Of a stretch of 64,000 nt of DNA, positions 28,933 to 42,200 are shown piece by piece. The DNA comes from Eopsaltria australis (lineage: Eukaryota; Chordata; Aves; Passeriformes; Petroicidae). The number at the start of each line of letters is the position of its first letter. Position 1 is the stretch's first letter. Below the pieces are notes generated by a model. That model saw only the letters and a list, made by a program, of their open reading frames with translations, was not told where the DNA came from and searched no databases. The stretch spans positions 11,691,001 to 11,755,000 of the forward strand of contig JAVTVJ010000012.1 in NCBI GenBank assembly GCA_034509425.1, read 5' to 3'. Made by a program: the position numbers and the translations under genes.

Positions 28933-29520
28933 GAAAACAGGCACTGATTTTCCTTTACAGTATTGATACCAGAAACAGAAAAGAAGATTCAGGGGAAAAA
29001 CTATGCTCTAATTGACTCAAGCTTCCCCTGAGTGTTTACAAATTTGGTGGGCAGCTGCCAGACAAAGCTACAATCACAAACCTCCTGGCTGTCCCATGTG
29101 ACAGAAAACAGAAGACAACTGCAGATTAAGCCCCAGTTCTGCAGCTGCAAGGAAAAACTGGTGCACATGGTACCTTCTGTATCTGCCTGTGTGTACCTCT
29201 GGCCTTGGGTATTTAGCAAAATCAAGTTGATGAACAAGTTTTTCTGACTATGAACTCTGTTCACTCTAGGAAACACTGGAAACCAAATTTGATTTTCTCT
29301 GTGGTGTTGGTCACATTTTTGTCTGCATATCTTCTGTTTAAGCCATTGATGATGTGCAGTTTATTTAAGGGCGTTCAGTCAACTGTACAAATAAAGGAAT
29401 TGGTGAAATGTCTGTTAGCTGGCTAAGAAGGATATGACTAATATTTGCTTGACTTAAATGCAGATTTAAGGACATTAAAATATATGACAGCATGTAGACC
29501 TTTTTTAACTTGATAACACA

Positions 29521-29608
29521 ACCAGTACCTGAAGTAGCAACAACCATTTTTAAACACAGCAAATACCAGTACCTGAAGTAGCAACAACCATTTTTAAACA
29601 CAGCTAAA
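29521..29608. repeat. 44-bp tandem duplication
   Basis: The unit starting ACCAGTACCTGAAGTAGCAA occupies 29521-29564 and repeats at 29565-29608. The first 40 bases of the two copies are identical, followed by AAAT in copy 1 and TAAA in copy 2. The near-perfect match implies a recent local duplication. Confidence 0.9.
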
Positions 29609-32074
29609 TATGGAAGTGGTATATAACCGCAAATGGGCAAATGGAGATTCGTGGGGTATGTCCTCCAACATGGTATTTTGTGTAAACAGCAAAATCTACA
29701 AGGTAAGGACAAAGGAAGTATACTGAGAGATGTCTGACAGTGTAGCTATGCAGAACAAGCAGGGAAGATGTTTGGCGAAAACAGAACAAATCCTGTCCAT
29801 GCACAAATAGAAAAGCTATGTCGAAAGCAGGTGAGATCACCCCCTTTATTTTGTAGGAAGTATTGAGCCGAACAAAATATGAGTAAAGAAAATGAAGAAA
29901 TAAAAACATCCATGCCTGGGCCACCATTTTCTTCATCAAATCTGAATCCTGGCCACTTCCATCTGCATGACTGAATATCTTGGCCATCAGCCCTAACTTG
30001 CCTAACTGGAGGTGTGTAGGATTGTTCACCTTCAGCTGAGTTAATATAAAAGTGTTAAGAATTAACTGTTCTCATACATACTGCTAATGATTATATTGAC
30101 CATGTGTACTGTCACTGAATGTCAGTAAACTGTTGGATTGAAACTGATTTATCAGGTTTTTAAGCTCTTCTATCAGAATGCTTTTTACAAAATGCAATAT
30201 ACAAATATATTCAGTCTGTGGCCCAGGCAGTCTCTCTGTCTTGTCAGTTTACTCTGCAGTGGAAGAATTATTTCTTAATGTCCATTTGTAGTGTGCTAAA
30301 AGATTTTCTCTGTTCATGTTTTTCAGTGCTACTGTAGTACAATTAAATAAAGTCATTTATTATTGTATTAAGAAAATACTAAAATCTCACCGAAGGAAAT
30401 TATTGTGTAGATTTGAATTTTATTATAAGAATAAATAAATAGCTCCTGTTAAACACATCTACAAAGACCTAAATGGTTCATTAAAAGAAGTCTTTAAGAT
30501 AAGACTTTATTCCTCTTCTGGCTTTTTTTTTCTTTCTCTTTTAATTATATATTATGCTCTGTCAACAGCAATAAAGTACATGGATGTGTTTTAACTCTGC
30601 TGCAGATATCAGCATATGGGTATATTTAGCAAATCCAATAACACTTCACCACTCATTCTCAGAACATTTAAAAGTGTACAAAAGTGTGAAGATAAACCCC
30701 CTTAGAGAGCCTCTTGGCTCTAGTGACATGTAGTAGCAGTTCTTTAGCAGTCTCAGTCCTTGTAGTTTTCAGATCAATTTGTCTAATAAAATCCAGAAAA
30801 TTATAGATTTTAAAAAGTGAAGTATAAAAGAGTGAAAAGCTCAAGACAATTTTCAGTTTTTTTAATTGTAATTTTATATATGTTTTGGAATCTGTACAAA
30901 AGGTGAAATCAGTGCTGAACCCTTTTAAATCCATTGTATCCGAGCAGGAGAGAGCTCCATCTGCATGTTTCCCCTGGGAAAGAACAGTCAGCAGGTAAGG
31001 TGTTGATGGAGATTGTGTGTGGAAGAGCCTGGCATCTCTGTAGATGTGTCTTCTGACATTACAGAATGCAGAGTGGGTGAAAAGAGGTATAAAAAAAGGA
31101 CTGGTGGCTCTCCAGTGCAATCCCACCTCCTCCTTAGCCCTTGCTTGCAAGTTCTGGCAGCACAGTGCTGTTGAAAGAGCATTAGCAGAACACAGATGGT
31201 CTCTGAGAAGGCAGTCGTCCAGCCCTCTCTGATCTGAGTGGAAGCCGCATGATGTTAATTGGACCTTCCAGAATTAGTCAAATTTCTGATGTGACTGATT
31301 CTTGAAGCAGTCTCTGGTTACATAACGTGATAAATTCTGGATTTAGAGACACAGGTTCTAAGTTACAGATAGCCAAGTACACACCTAAAGGTCCTATTCA
31401 AGGAAAATGTATAGGTACAGCTTTAAATCAAACACATATTTGGGATGAAACTCCCTAACATGAAACTCCTTAAGTTGGTGGCGAATATTAAACAAGTGCT
31501 TAAATATTTTGCCAATAGATTGGCTATTTGCATTGGCATGATGAAGAGCTTTACTGCAAAAGGACTTGTAGAAAGAAAAGACAAAGCTATTATTTCCCAC
31601 ATAGCTAATGTGCCATGATTTGCTTTTGAGAATATTTGTCTGCATCCTGAAGATAGGAAGAGCCTTCTTAGGTCTACTGATAAATGAAACAAATATCTCT
31701 GTTCTAGTAAGGATTAGAGTTTATCATTATGAAAGACTATGGGAATTAAGGAAATGCCTAGAGAGCACATGCTTGACTGGAGATCTGTATGCTGAGTTCA
31801 GTCAGGCCCCCTCTGTTTTCTCTTTCAGTTCTTGTCTTACCCTATGTACTTTTCCTTCTATTTCCTCATTTTCATCTATGTAAGCCCCTTTATTACGTCC
31901 TTTCCAGTCTTACAATTGGTAGCTACATTTTTCTTAATTTCTTTCCCTCACCTTTCAGCAATTTTTCTCTGAATCTGTGCCAAATTACTCACACTCTCCA
32001 CTCTATATTTAATTTCTTTCCCTGTCATTTCCAACCAATGTCTGACCTACTTTTGCTTCAGCAATTCTGTCTGC

Positions 32075-32103
32075 AAACAAAACAAAACAAAACAAAACAA
32101 AAA
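32075..32103. repeat. (AAAAC)n microsatellite
   Basis: About five tandem AAAAC units with a short A extension. Confidence 0.85.
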
Positions 32104-33182
32104 TCCCCCACATGTCATGTGGCTAAACACTGATCCATGATCCTCAGAACTGCTTAACAGCCACCAAGCACCCAGAGGCTGTTTGTTTTTTGCTCATCCC
32201 TGCTCATTCTTTCGAGGAGAGTACACAGTCATGGTTGAAGCCACAGCAAATGCCGAGGATATTCTCCAGATGCAGAAAAACCAAGGTCAGACCAGTTTGT
32301 TTCTCATGTCCTGCAGTAACTCAGGACCATGACCTCGACCCCTCAAACACGTCCAGGCACCCTCATGACAGAGATCAGGGAATGCTCATTGGTTACTGCA
32401 CAGACCATACATGATTTCAGCTCTGAACTGAGTAAAAGAACTATTTTTATTTTACAATACCTTAGGATTTTGGCAGTACATGGGTCTGAGAGAGGGCCCA
32501 GGGACAAGCTGTTTGTAAAGTATATGTGAATACTCTGCTTTAAAAAGTGTATTTTTGCTGTGAGCTTGTCTGTGCCACTCAGTCTCAAATGAGAAATCAT
32601 GCTCAACTTGTTTTATATACTGCTGCAGATTTATCCAAATGACAGGCAAGGATTGGCTTTGGAAACACCTCTAGTTTTCTCAGCTGCATCCCTTATTCTG
32701 GCATCCTTAACAGGAAGGATTTGCCAGAGACTCTCCAGAGGAGAAAGTGGCCTGGAGCAAGCTGCCTCACTGGTGTCTTGAACTAGAAGTCCCTCATAGT
32801 GGTCATAGCTGGTCACCCTAATGTTAAACTTCACAAATGTAGGTAGATCTTTCACTGAATAGGCCCTGCCACCTGAATGTCGGGTTTCAATCAGACCTAC
32901 CAGAGCACAGCTCTGAAACAGACACAGAAAAGGAAGTGAAATTGCAGTGATGCTTATTTAAGGGTGCAAAGCTGGTTATTGGTGGAAACTTAATCTATGT
33001 GTAGATTGCCTTATTTTTGTGCCTAAAAAAGAGCTTATCTTCCACTGAAGACCCCCAAGTTTTATTATTTTTGTTTCAGTAAGGACTACCTGAAAGATCA
33101 GAATAGGTTGTCAAGGGGTGTATATTTACTAGATTTTAAGATAGCAGCTATTTAAACTAATAAGAAAATCTGTCATTAGTGA

Positions 33183-33183
<1 letters not shown>

Positions 33184-33221
<38 letters not shown>
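33184..33221. repeat. (CA)19 microsatellite
   Basis: Nineteen uninterrupted CA units. A pure run of this length is likely to vary between individuals. Confidence 0.95.
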
Positions 33222-33223
<2 letters not shown>

Positions 33224-36119
33224 AATGCACAGTGGATTTTGAAGCCCTTTAAGCCTCCACTGAAGCTTTACTATTTCACTGTTACGACTCTCTCTAATTT
33301 GTCCTTATTTTATCATTTTGCTTATTATTGTTATGAATTTTCACAGGTGAAGTATGGTTGCTCCATTGTCCTAATTTTTTCACTCTCCAGTTGCAATCAC
33401 AAAGGCAAAATTCACCAGTTTAATTTGAATTGACATCGTTATAGATTCAGGACTAATTTTTGACTTTATCTTGTTCCCAAATGCCTTAGAATTGTACCCA
33501 AAGGTATAAAAAGCACCAGTAGATGGCTCTGTAGTTCCTGAATTATAAGGAAACAAGGGAGGCTTTGATAGCTTTGACTTTTGCGAGTAAATTTGATTTG
33601 GTGACACCAATGACAGGAATAAACTTCATGCCGACTTGCTGAAATGGGACACTTCCATTTGTTATGCCACACCGTTTCAGAATGGCCCGTCTGTCCTCCA
33701 CTCACATCGACCTTGAAGATTTCTGAGGGAGCAACAGGAGTTCTGCTGTCCTGTGCAGGCAATGGCTCCAAATAAATCAGCAGCAGGATGACACCCAGCT
33801 CAGGGGAGAGGGCAGAATTACTGAGCACTGCCATGTGCTGCTCGTGGCAGACTGATGAACATGAAGGTGTGGAGGCTGCTACAGATGCCCGAGCCCAGTG
33901 GTGTTGTCCCCTGGCAAATGGGATTAAAACTGAGCATGCTGAACATATGTTTGCACTGAAATTAACTACCAAACACTCAGGAAAGGTTGTTTCTGCTTTA
34001 CTTAAAAATAAATCTGACTGAGAAAGGGAAAGATAAAAGCAGGAAGGAAATGCACTGTAAAAAAAAAAAATCTGCTTTTATACATCGAGGAATTTAATAA
34101 TTTTTTAAAGGCAATTTAGAGGAAGTAGTAGGATTTCCTCTCTGCACAGCCCTCATTCCTGAGCACAGGACCTGGGTGGGCTTTCAAAGGAGATTTTAAG
34201 CATGCTTGAGTGCTCTGGCACAGGTCAGCAGGGTCCCCTTGGTGTATTCCTCCACAGTTTAAACTCCTTTTAATATGTGCAAAAATTACTGCAGGAAAAG
34301 GGGAATTTGAAAATTTATATGTGGGACTCTGCAGCCAGTATAAATGTTGGCTGCATCTAAATGTGGATTAATCTAAGTTTAAAGCATGGGAATAGTGAGA
34401 AACTCTCTAGAGTTTGAAAAGGAGCAGGAGCAATTCCATTTCTAACAAAGCAAAGCAGTTGCATCTGTACCAACTGAGGTGGCTGTGTGCCTTAGCTAAA
34501 TCCAAACCCATATGAAAACAATATAAGAAGTTTGGGCTGACTGTATTTTGCAACAGGACATACAGAAGTGGCATGTTGAGACTCAATAAACCAAAATAAG
34601 AGAAATTTATAAATGTTATGTTTTCCCCTAAAGTAGATCTTCTACATGAAAAATATTTCATTTCACACTTCATAATGAAAAATATTATTAGTAAACTCAC
34701 AGAAAAATTGTCCTAAGTGTACTTCTGAAGGAAATGCATTTTACAGACATTTTCCAGATAGTCTTAGTGTGTTTCAATGGCTCATAGATAATGTCTCTAC
34801 TATTTAACTGTTATAAAAACAGATGACAGATGTTTTAAAAAGAGAGATCCATCCATTTTTTGTAAACGGCAAAAATTTGCAAGGATGTTGATATTCAAGC
34901 ATCAACATGAAAAATTGACATTAGATATTATGTGTTTATGTCAATAACTCACCCTCCAACCCAAAGTATTCTAGGGCTCTGCAGGCAAAATCTGCTATGC
35001 TTTTTTATAAATACAAGACATTCTCTAAGCATCTCAATAGTTTCCCTTGCCATTGGCAATGATTTTCAGAGTAAGGAAAGTAAAATTACAAAGGAGAAAA
35101 TTCAGCTAGCACTATTCTTTATTTCACTGCAGAGCAGCTGCATATGGAGAGATCATTGCATTTATATAACGTAGTAAATTTCTGTGACCTTTCACTTCCT
35201 TAGAAAAGGCTAAAATATCTCACAGAATTCAGCATTAAGCACTGGTATTATCCTGGAAACAATGCTCTTTAAGTAGTCTGAGACACAAATATTTATGTAT
35301 TTTATAAAGTACAAATGCATTCATATTTGCCTGGGTAAAAGACAAATCTGAGTTTAAGGCAACCCATACCTTCTAAATGTATAAAGCCCAAAATATATTT
35401 TAAATTTCCTTTATTAATGACAATTAAATAAGTTTTGCTTCTATTGAGAATAATATTATTAGGGTAAGCTAGCCTGAATTACATTACATTCACTAGCTAA
35501 GTGAGCTAAGGCAGTGCTAACAGAATAGCTGATGTGTGGCAAAGTGCTTCTCTGATAGCAATATTCAACTCCTACCCTGTGGTAAGCCTGAGATGATGCA
35601 GCTGCAATATGTGAGTACAACATGTCCCTTGGATTCAAATGCATAAAGAATTGTGAGGGACAAAGTCCTCTCAGGTTCCATTAAATATAACATATGTACC
35701 TGTTTACCTGCATATGGTGGTGATATTATTATTTGGTAATACTAACTTATTAACAAAATTTGATTTCACCAAACTTTGACTTTCTGTCCTCTTTTTGTCA
35801 CATGTCAGATTGGTATCTCTCTGAAGCCAGACTGTTTCTGAACTCCCAGATTTACCTGGCATCACAGAATTGACAGAGGCTGATAGGGAGATGCTCCTTC
35901 ATTTCAGATTTACAGAATTATCCTTATCCCTTTCCTCTCCTGGATCAGAAGCATGTTTGAACACTGTAGACTTCAAAATCAGAATTCAATGTTTTCACTA
36001 AAGACTGTAAAAACTTGTCTCAGCTACAGGGAGAAAACAGATAAAATAATTCATATATAGTACAGAAAAAAAATTATTACTCCAGACACACTCTACAGCA
36101 CATTGCTCTAGACTTTTTT
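33222..36119. other. Noncoding stretch, no gene recognised
   Basis: Positions 33610-33960 are richer in G and C and carry a 168-codon minus-strand frame (33466-33972) and a 77-codon plus-strand frame (33788-34021). Neither resembles a known protein, and the two overlap, which argues for a compositional effect. The rest is AT-rich with nothing recognised. Confidence 0.55.
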
Positions 36120-36275
36120 CTAGTTTGTTTGGTGGGGTTTTTTGTCTATTTTTGGTTTTGTGTTTTTTTTTTTTTAATTATTATTTTATTTTATTTTATT
36201 TTATTTTATTTTATTTTATTTTATTTTACTTTTATTTGTTCTCTTTCTTTGGTTTGTTTTGGTTTTTCCCCCAAT
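36120..36275. repeat. T-rich low complexity with (ATTTT)9 core
   Basis: T runs with scattered G lead into nine exact ATTTT units at 36183-36227 and then more T/G-rich sequence. Hydrophobic open frames of 65 and 72 codons arise in it purely from the T richness. Confidence 0.9.
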
Positions 36276-39200
36276 CTATCAACTGTTGGGAAGTGTTTGT
36301 ATATATTTATTTTTTATTCTAACCACCGGCAGATTACCACAATGTGAACTATACAATTCAAATTAGCTGGGATAAATGCAATAATTTTACTGAAGCTGAG
36401 AGAGAAACACCAGCATACTGAATTTACAGTAAGTGCTTGAAAATAACATCCCTTCTGCTCTGCAAGATACAGTATTAAGACCAGATTTTTTCAGGGTTCT
36501 GAATGATTACACTTAAAGTCACTTAACCATATTGATATAATAACTGCTGGAGAAGTCACAGCATGGTTTCTTACAACTTTATATGGTGTACACTTCATAT
36601 CAGATATGTGTAGTATATATCTGATTCAAACTAATATATAGTTTCCACTATGGATATAGAGGAATGAGAAAAAAATTATATGGTCTCAATGCAGATTTTC
36701 CAAAAGTTTTTGGAAGTGTTTATGGGCACAAAAAAGAACATTGGTAGGTCCTGTTGCCAAAAAACCCCCAAGCCCCATGTGCATGGACACAGTCATGCAC
36801 AAGCTGACTGTTATACATTAGGGGACTCTTTACACTCACTGGTCTGGGGTTTTGGTCTGGGGTTTTTTTTTAACACAGGAAAGATTTGGAGGTTGGCATT
36901 TTCCTTCTTCCATAAGTGGCTATACCCTTATCCTCTCTCAAGCAAGACTGGAAAGAACTGAAAGCAGATGGTGTAATGTAACCAGAGTGAGAGATGAAGC
37001 AAATACTTCAGAAGGAATAGTGAGAAAGCCTTTCTATCTGCATCATGCCAGGACACTTCTCAGCCCACGTCCACACTATAATTAGTTAGCACATGGGATC
37101 CACGGCTAGTAATGCTTTCACACAACAAGCTCAGAATGATTTAGTACAAAATTTAGAAAATGTACAGGTTGAAAATGACATCTTTATTTTTTGACACATT
37201 AGGGAGTCTTTATTTGAAAAATGTTTTGATATGTATTTTTAAAAGCTTTTAAATGTATAAACATAAAATAGGATAAAGTCATAAATATCTAGTCATTTTC
37301 CTGAAAATGTATCTATTTTGTACTGCTCTGTTCATGTGCTCTACTTTAAATAAAAGCAAGTTCATGTGATATACATCTCTTAAGACCATTCTTGACGGCA
37401 ATACTGAAGGAGACATCAGCCTTTACCCATACAAGTTCTCTGTAGAAATTCTTTAGGGAATGTTCCTAATTCTGTAAATGAAAACTAAGTTTCTGTAGGG
37501 AACTGGTTGTGCCACTGACCAAATGAAGAAAGCCACAGAATCCACATACCCTGCTAATGACAACATATCCCTTTATGAGCCAGAAGGAATTATATTTTCT
37601 ATCCAGAGCCCTCCAATAAGGATTATTTTATTGATTTCAGAAAGCTGAGTGAATTGAATGTCACAAATAAAAACATTATTAACATGCAACAGCCTCAAAA
37701 AATATAGGTTTAGATCAGGTCTCCAATATTTGCTCAGCTGAAGGATGCATTGGCACCTTACCAAGAGCCCAGAGGTCACATTTAATTTACATAAAGGAGA
37801 TCTGATCTCCTTCCCTCTCATCTGTTTAAAGGCAGGATGAGATTCACAGATTCATTTATTCAAGCAGATGTTGGTTAGACAAATATATACAGGGAAGTCC
37901 TTGGGTGATTGATAATGGACTACTCTAACAGATCAAAATAATGTGACCTTGAAATACAGGGATTTTGCCTTTCCTTAGAAACAGGTGTCTGAACAGTGAT
38001 TAGGGGTATTGCTTTCATTTTGTTTCCTATTTTCTATTTGAAATACTGTTATCTTTCTTTCTCTATGGAAAACAAATTAATTAATCTAGAACCTCTGAAT
38101 TAGGAATGAAAAAACTCTCATACATTAATCCAACACTCCAGTTCTCAAGTGGCCACCTTTACTACAGATTCTTCCTCTAGTCCATCTGGGCTTTGGTGGA
38201 GAGACATGATTATGAAGACTATCAATTCATTTGACAGCAACAAGAATATTGAAACTCACTGTAAACTGTCACCAGCGTGAATTAAAGAAAGACATAAGGA
38301 CTGTGCGATCAAATAGTTCATTAACAGCATAAGCAGAGTTCTTTAAAAGAACAAGTGCAATTTTTATATGAACTTTTAATGAATGGTAACTGTTTTGGAA
38401 GTTTAACTGATAACAAACTGACCATTTTTAAAAATAATATGACAAGAAGTGATACTGCAGAAAATTTTTCTTTTGAAAAGTATTGTTTTGAGTGTTTCTA
38501 ACTCCTAAAATAAACAACACAGTTACTTGAAAATACGTGATTTTATATTTATTCATGAGTTAAACACTCAGAATGTAAGAAAGACAGATTGCATTCCTTG
38601 TACAAAACTAAATGATTGAATCCTTGCTATAAGTAAACTGCTGAACACAACATTAATTATTAATTAGGAATCAGCTGAACCTAGGATTAATTATAGAACA
38701 GCTGCTGCTGCAGACCCATGATCAAGTGTCTGCTCTTGAGTGAGCAAGGATACTTGTTGTGGGAATTCAGGGTGAGAAATTCTTCTGTGTTACCAAGGTG
38801 AATCATTTGAAGATCTCCCCAGAAAATACTTTAGAAAATGTCAAATGACAGCTTTAGTAAGAGTCTATCGCTGCTAACCCAGATTTAATAAAGGGATTGA
38901 GAGTCAGATGAGGAGTTGGTGCAACAGTAAGAGCACAGATCTTTGCAAGGACAAAACCAGCCCTTGACTACTCTAGTGCAATTTATCCAGCCATGCTGAA
39001 AGAGATAAGGAATGTTTCCTAGTTGCAGACAGCAGTTATTTGAAGTAATTGCATGTCCAGAACAACTTCTATCCAAAACCACATGAGCACTATGGGATTT
39101 TTTTTTTGCATCTTAAGGTTTACCAAAGTGGTGTCGAATAACCAACCACAATTCACTACAGGAGAATGTCAACAGCTTGTAAAGCTCCACAGGAGGAAAT

Positions 39201-42200
39201 CACAGCCTCATAGACAGCTACCCTATCTTAAAAGCAGCAGAGACAGCACTTAAAAATAAATGCAGAGTCTTAAGGAAAAAAAAAAGTTCCTTCTCTATGC
39301 CTAGAAAATATTGCACCATATAAAAGTGTGCTTAAAGCTCCTATAGCTGGAGATCTTATTAAGAATTTTGTTTCTTAAATCTGTCTTCCTTCTTCATTAT
39401 ATTTTTAATGAGGAGATTAAAAGACCAATTTGGTAAAGTTAATGATAAATTTTAAAAATGGAAATTACTGGAAAAAGAGAATCATACCAGCCTTTGCTTG
39501 GGCAATTTGATACAAATGGCTGTAAGGATTTGTGTTTAAAACTCATAAAATATACATCTGTATGTATTTTACTCTCAGAAGAGGGATGCAAACACAGAAC
39601 AGTTAAAAATCAAATGTAATTAAGAATTGTTTTCTTACTCTAGAACTGAAACTTTTGACTACCACAGAACCAACTAGGACTAAGCCAGAGACAGATCTGG
39701 CCATTTTATGGGTTTCAGTGTATTTTTCAAAGAAATAACAGTGCTAAGTTGAAAGCTACTACACGAGTGGCAACTGAAACAAAAGAGAATGCATATTCCA
39801 AAGTGACTGCAAGTGCAATGCAGGTGGGATAGTATGTGGTTAAATTGAGTGAGTGACGGTTAGCCAAAATACCTGCAAAGGAGGTATTCTGCAAGTCTTT
39901 GCAGAAATCTTTACAATTTAACACCTTGGTGCTCTGCTAAGTGAATAGAAAATCTTAAAATTCAAGACAAGGTTTTTTGCACTATAATCTCTGCATAAAA
40001 CAATATCAGTTTTGGATTAAGTAATATTACCCCCTATTCTCTGTATAGTTGCTCCCTGTTAATATCAGATCCAGTTTTAAGCAAAGCATTTCAACTACAT
40101 TTAGTGTTTCTCTTGGGAAGAAAGAACAATTTTTATCTTTGGAGACCTAGCAAAGGAATCAGATATGTGAATTCTACTCTAAACTGCAAAGGAAGACACA
40201 TATTGCTAACCCAATATTGGAAAACTTCATGAAAAAATATTCTTCTTGGTGCCACAGAATCCCTTTATAGGCTTATTTGTTTGCTTGCAATGGTAGCTAC
40301 TATATAGTACTTCATAAAATTACATCTGTTGTATGATTTCTCATCTCAATGGGTTACTTTAATCAGTAGTGGGATTGCTGCTGTATATCTAAGTAAGAAT
40401 TTCTTTTCTCAGCCCTTTAAGTTAACTTAAATATTTCTTCTCTAAGAAGAAAGAAGTTCAAAGGCTCTTTCAGTTCCTATCCAAAGAGCAATGTGAACAG
40501 CACTGGGGTGGTGGATCATCTAAAAGTCTCTCACGGCTCTGGGACCCAGATCCTCTTCTGTTATGAAGTATCATAGCCCTGTGAGGAGCTTCTCTCTTGA
40601 ATTCAGGGGAGTCAAGATTTCACTCATGGAGGCCATTGACATAAAGTCCCAATGAAAAATGATTTTGCCTGATATATTATAGTTCATTTTAGCATTTTGC
40701 AAAACTTGTAATTCAGACAATTAATATAATTTATAGGTTTAGATTCTTCAGTATAGCAAATGTTTTGGTGTTATGCAGTACAGTTGTCACTGCGTTTATT
40801 TCTGTGTGCTTTATTATCTTCTCATATAATCTGTGTATTGTGTTAATAATTTGGAGTCTAATACATCTATCTTTGAAGAGAGAGAGAGTGTATATGAAAG
40901 GTTACACTAAAACGTGTGAACTTATACAAGATATCTGTGGTTATTTTGGACTGTAAAATCAAATATAATATTGGATGAAAAAGATTTGATCATTTCAATT
41001 TTGAAACTGTCACTGCCTCCAAATATTTTGCTGACTTACCTTCATTTACATATCTCTGTCTAATGTCAGAAAGAAAACTACATCCTTAAGATAAACCTGT
41101 TTGAGATTTACAAATACATCAGCACTAAGCAGTTGCAAAATAAAATTTCATTTGCTGTAATTTCAAAGCAAGAAAGGATATGGCAAAAAATTAGCAATAG
41201 TAATAGTAGCAATAATATTAATAATAAAAATAAGTGTCACAATAAAAATATTTACTTGCATTCCAGTAGAACATGTGCATTCCAATGAGAATTCATAAAG
41301 TGCTGAATTAGACAGTACTTGAATACAGAAGGACAATACCTGAACACAATTAGATAAGATTCAATTTTCACAAGTATCCATAACTAGCATCAACTGAAAA
41401 CTGGACAGTTGCATATAATAGGGCTGAAGTGGTATTTAAGGGTTAGAGCCTTCTGCATACTTGCTGTCTATTGCTGCAGGATCCTAAGCTTCCTATGTCC
41501 ACTAATTTTTAATCAGGAAGTAAAAGAGAGACCTCTTTTCATTTCCTTTACTTTCATATACAGAAACATGTTAAACTGTGGCAGCAAAGAGACAGGTATT
41601 GCAGCTTGTGCTTCAAACAAAGCAGAAAAGCATTTACCTTTATAGCAACTTGATGTCATAGGTACTTTATAAACAAACTTCTGATCAATTTCTGAATTTA
41701 TGAACAAAACTCTGTAGGGAGGAGCCTAAAATTTCTTAGCAGCTTTTGCTTTAAAATGGTGCTAATACTGATACATCTTTCTGGGGACTGATTCTAGAAA
41801 TTTGCACAGGCTCCAGAGTAGCAGAGTTCAGTTTTCCTCACAAGATTTAGAAGACTGAAAGTTGCATTTCTTCAGCTTCCACAATAATGTTGCAAAACTA
41901 CAACAAGAAATGGATTAATTATTGTTCTTCAGCGTAAAAGAACCAAGAATTTTTCTTTTGAAGCTACTGCAGCATACAGCCTCACCTCTGCCCAACACCA
42001 AAACTGGACAACGGAAATAGAATATAAATGTTCTTGGTTTGTGTTTAGGAGTCACATCAAGGAGAAGGAGAATCTGAATTCTGTTCTCTGTGCTGAAGAT
42101 TGTTTATACATTTGCAAAGAAAAATACATTTGGCAAAATATGTAAATGCCCAGAGCTGGGAGAAGGGTACAAATATCTGCTACCAAGTACACCCTGTAGC

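Larger units (their letters stand above)
28933..33183. other. Noncoding stretch, slightly GC-richer, no gene recognised
   Basis: Open frames reach 160 codons (30668-31150, minus) and 141 codons (29604-30029, minus), but neither shows a domain I can name. Positions 31790-32060 are pyrimidine-rich on the plus strand. (AAAAC)n lies at 32075-32103. The 44-bp tandem duplication at 29521 is separate. Positions 30900-31250 and 32180-32860 are less AT-rich than their surroundings and could be remnants of old, unrecognised repeats. Confidence 0.5.

Noticed and set aside
29604..30029. 141-codon minus-strand frame
   Set aside because: Hydrophobic stretches but no family resemblance; it overlaps the 44-bp duplication region and another frame.
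33466..33972. 168-codon minus-strand open frame in GC-richer DNA
   Set aside because: No recognisable family; another frame is open on the opposite strand, pointing to composition rather than coding.
35872..35920. ATCACAGAATTG resembling the CR1 3' end on the minus strand
   Set aside because: Only one repeat unit is present, and the following sequence matches the remembered CR1 end too poorly.
39255..39285. AATAAA followed 15 nt later by A10, like a retrocopy tail
   Set aside because: No transcript-like body upstream and no target duplication found; A-runs are common here.
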